Shown piece by piece: positions 62,466 through 64,000 of a stretch of DNA of 64,000 nt. The stretch is from contig JAPFFF010000035.1 of NCBI GenBank assembly GCA_039105265.1, forward strand, positions 372,001-436,000. The letters are read 5' to 3'. The notes beneath the pieces were generated by a model. It ran no database searches and was not told where the DNA came from. It saw only the letters and a program-made list of their open reading frames with translations. The first letter of the stretch is position 1. Every line of letters begins with the position of its first letter. The DNA comes from Tritrichomonas musculus. Lineage: Eukaryota > Parabasalia > Tritrichomonadida > Tritrichomonadidae. A program made the translations under genes and the position numbers.

Positions 62466-62833
62466 ATGTTATTATAGCGTGTTTTATTGAATTATTTCAA
62501 ATTTTGATATCATATATTTGAATTTCCTCTTATTTGCAAATATTTGCTAGCTGATTCAAACAGATGCTTATTTTTTTTTTACTAATTGAAAAGCCATGGA
62601 GTTAATTTAGTAGGCTTAATTTATAATTTTAATTTATAATGATGCTTAATTTTTTTCCTAGCTTATTTTTTTGCACTTCATTCAAAATTACAGATTCTGA
62701 ATTTAAAAATTAAAAATAAGAATTAGTATGTTATTATAGCGTGTTTTATTGAATTATTTCAAATTTTGATATCATATATTTGAATTTCCTCTTATTTACA
62801 AATATTTGCTAGTTGATTCAAACAGATGCTTTT
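62466..62833. repeat. Direct repeat pair, about 105 bp, 262 bp apart
   Basis: A unit starting ATGTTATTATAGCGTG and ending CTGATTCAAACAGATGCTT occurs at about 62466-62572 and again at about 62728-62833 with only a few changes. Both copies are followed by a T-run. The unit before the first copy has CAGAATCTGTG and the one before the second has CAGATTCTGAAT. This suggests a recent local duplication. Confidence 0.7.
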
Positions 62834-63041
62834 TTTTTTTTTGCCAAAATAATTTAGTAGACATATTTTTTCTTTATTTTTTTTACATAAATATCGATAC
62901 TTTACTTGTATTTATTCATTTATTAGTTTTTTCGAAATTGGCAAAATTTGATATATTATATGATTTTCAGATTAATTTAATTTTTTTAATAATTTATTTA
63001 AAATCATAAAATAAAACCAAATAAGTTAATCAAATGTTTAT

Positions 63042-64000
63042 TCATTTCTTTTCTTTATAATCACCTTGGTCATTTTGGTTCAAGAGTCTACTTTGTGCTC
63101 GTATTTCATTTTTTACTTTTTTATCATATGGTCTTTTGCGCTTTTCTTTTTCATTGAATTTTATTTCCTCATCGTGTTTCATCTCCTGCATTAATGGAGT
63201 TGAAATTGATCCAGGACAAATTTTATTCAAAATTTTTGAATCAAAATATGGATCATTTTTCCTCCCCACAGCTATTGCTGCACGAGCTTCGTTGCTCGTG
63301 TGAAAAACTTTATTTTTGGGAATTGTTTTACTAATCATCGAATTTAACGATTCATTGTCTTGAGTCCTCACTGTACCGGTTTCTCTAATGAGAGGTGTAT
63401 TTTTTGCAAGAAACTTATCAAGTTCTTTTTGAAATTGGTCATTAGTTTTCCCTTGCTCCCATTCCCAGAATGAGTTATTGTGATCAGTAAACTTTTTGGG
63501 GCGCCCCACTTTTCTAAGGCCATACATTTCGTTAGGATGAATGCAGTTTTTGTGATTTCCAATCACATGATTAGTCATATTTAACCACATCTGTTCTCTC
63601 ATTTTTGTCTCTTTAACATTAAATATTACAAATTTAAACCAAGAAATGATCTTGACAATTAGTGTTGAGAAAATTTCAAAACACTTTTTGTAAGTGTTTT
63701 TGGATGGATCATTTTTATTTTTTAACGTGCGTGAATACTTTTCAAAGTAATTATTTGCATTTCTCTTTATTTCTTGGCATGCATGTCCTGGATCTAAACT
63801 CTCAGTTAAACCAAGTTCTTTGTGTTTCTTTAAAAGGTTTGATGTTTTATTGTCATGATCATGACATATTCTGATATTTTTGTTGGCAATTTTTGAATCA
63901 AGTTCATTCAATCCTTTTTCAATGCCGACTGTTTCCATATTGGATGATTTTACATCTTTGTTTGCACCATAATTTCCATTAGAAACACTTTCAAAATCTA
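63042..64000 (-). CDS. Transposase-like protein (Mutator/Kolobok-like), partial at window edge
   Basis: The frame is open from the right window edge without a stop, so the start lies outside; the first ATG inside is 63938. Before it, SNGNYGANKDVKSSNMETVG resembles the E-x-SSNxME phrase of Mutator/Kolobok-type transposases. RICHDHDNKTSNLLKK carries an acidic pair, DPGHACQEIKRNANNYF follows, and MTNHVIGNHKNCIHP is a Cys/His region. The C-terminal end is basic (KEKRKRPYDKKVKNEIR). It is likely the C-terminal half of a DDE-type transposase of a MULE-like family, a possible source for the 9-10 bp target elements in this window. Confidence 0.65.
   Translation of the reverse strand, partial: DFESVSNGNYGANKDVKSSNMETVGIEKGLNELDSKIANKNIRICHDHDNKTSNLLKKHKELGLTESLDPGHACQEIKRNANNYFEKYSRTLKNKNDPSKNTYKKCFEIFSTLIVKIISWFKFVIFNVKETKMREQMWLNMTNHVIGNHKNCIHPNEMYGLRKVGRPKKFTDHNNSFWEWEQGKTNDQFQKELDKFLAKNTPLIRETGTVRTQDNESLNSMISKTIPKNKVFHTSNEARAAIAVGRKNDPYFDSKILNKICPGSISTPLMQEMKHDEEIKFNEKEKRKRPYDKKVKNEIRAQSRLLNQNDQGDYKEKK

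Overview
This window looks like an AT-rich nuclear contig from a parabasalid (trichomonad) protist, perhaps a Tritrichomonas-like species. The clues are a Sel1-repeat protein kinase, a copine, a Pmp-like surface protein relic, a pogo-type transposon and three Maverick/Polinton elements, a combination typical of trichomonads. Host genes use the standard code, show no clear introns and sit in long, very AT-rich spacers. The species call is inference only.

Layout. 1-11.8 kb holds host genes and relics: a broken kinase cut by the window edge, a small GC-cored MITE, a kinase with about 19 Sel1 repeats (split by one frameshift), a TA-flanked repeat (copy 1), an intact copine and a broken surface-protein gene. 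11.9-23.4 kb is an old, broken Maverick (element A) with later insertions, including two MULE-like elements. 23.7-26.5 kb is a pogo-like DNA transposon whose transposase carries one in-frame stop. 26.5-31.3 kb is mostly spacer, with two gene relics and a TA-flanked MITE. 31.3-36.0 kb is a very short Maverick (element B, 4.8 kb) with identical 426-bp terminal inverted repeats. 36.5-54.2 kb is a whole-looking 17.7-kb Maverick (element C) with 279-bp terminal inverted repeats and a TTCAA target duplication. 54.2-63.0 kb is nearly gene-free and holds TA-flanked MITEs and hairpin repeats. The right edge carries part of a Mutator/Kolobok-like transposase gene.

How the genes fit together. Element C has a replication and integration module (protein-primed type family B DNA polymerase and a retroviral-like integrase) and a virion module (double-jelly-roll major capsid candidate, packaging ATPase, small hydrophobic core protein, and a very large fibre-like protein), plus an HNH endonuclease and several unknowns. 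Element A keeps relics of capsid, penton-like, integrase, ATPase and adenovirus-like protease genes, but no polymerase was seen. Element B keeps only penton-like, integrase and ATPase genes plus two small genes at one end. It may be a satellite-like derivative that depends on helpers. The most unusual items are element B with its nested terminal repeats, the fibre-like gene of element C, the Cys/His domain in front of its polymerase, and a Pack-MULE-like element carrying a GC-richer coding fragment.
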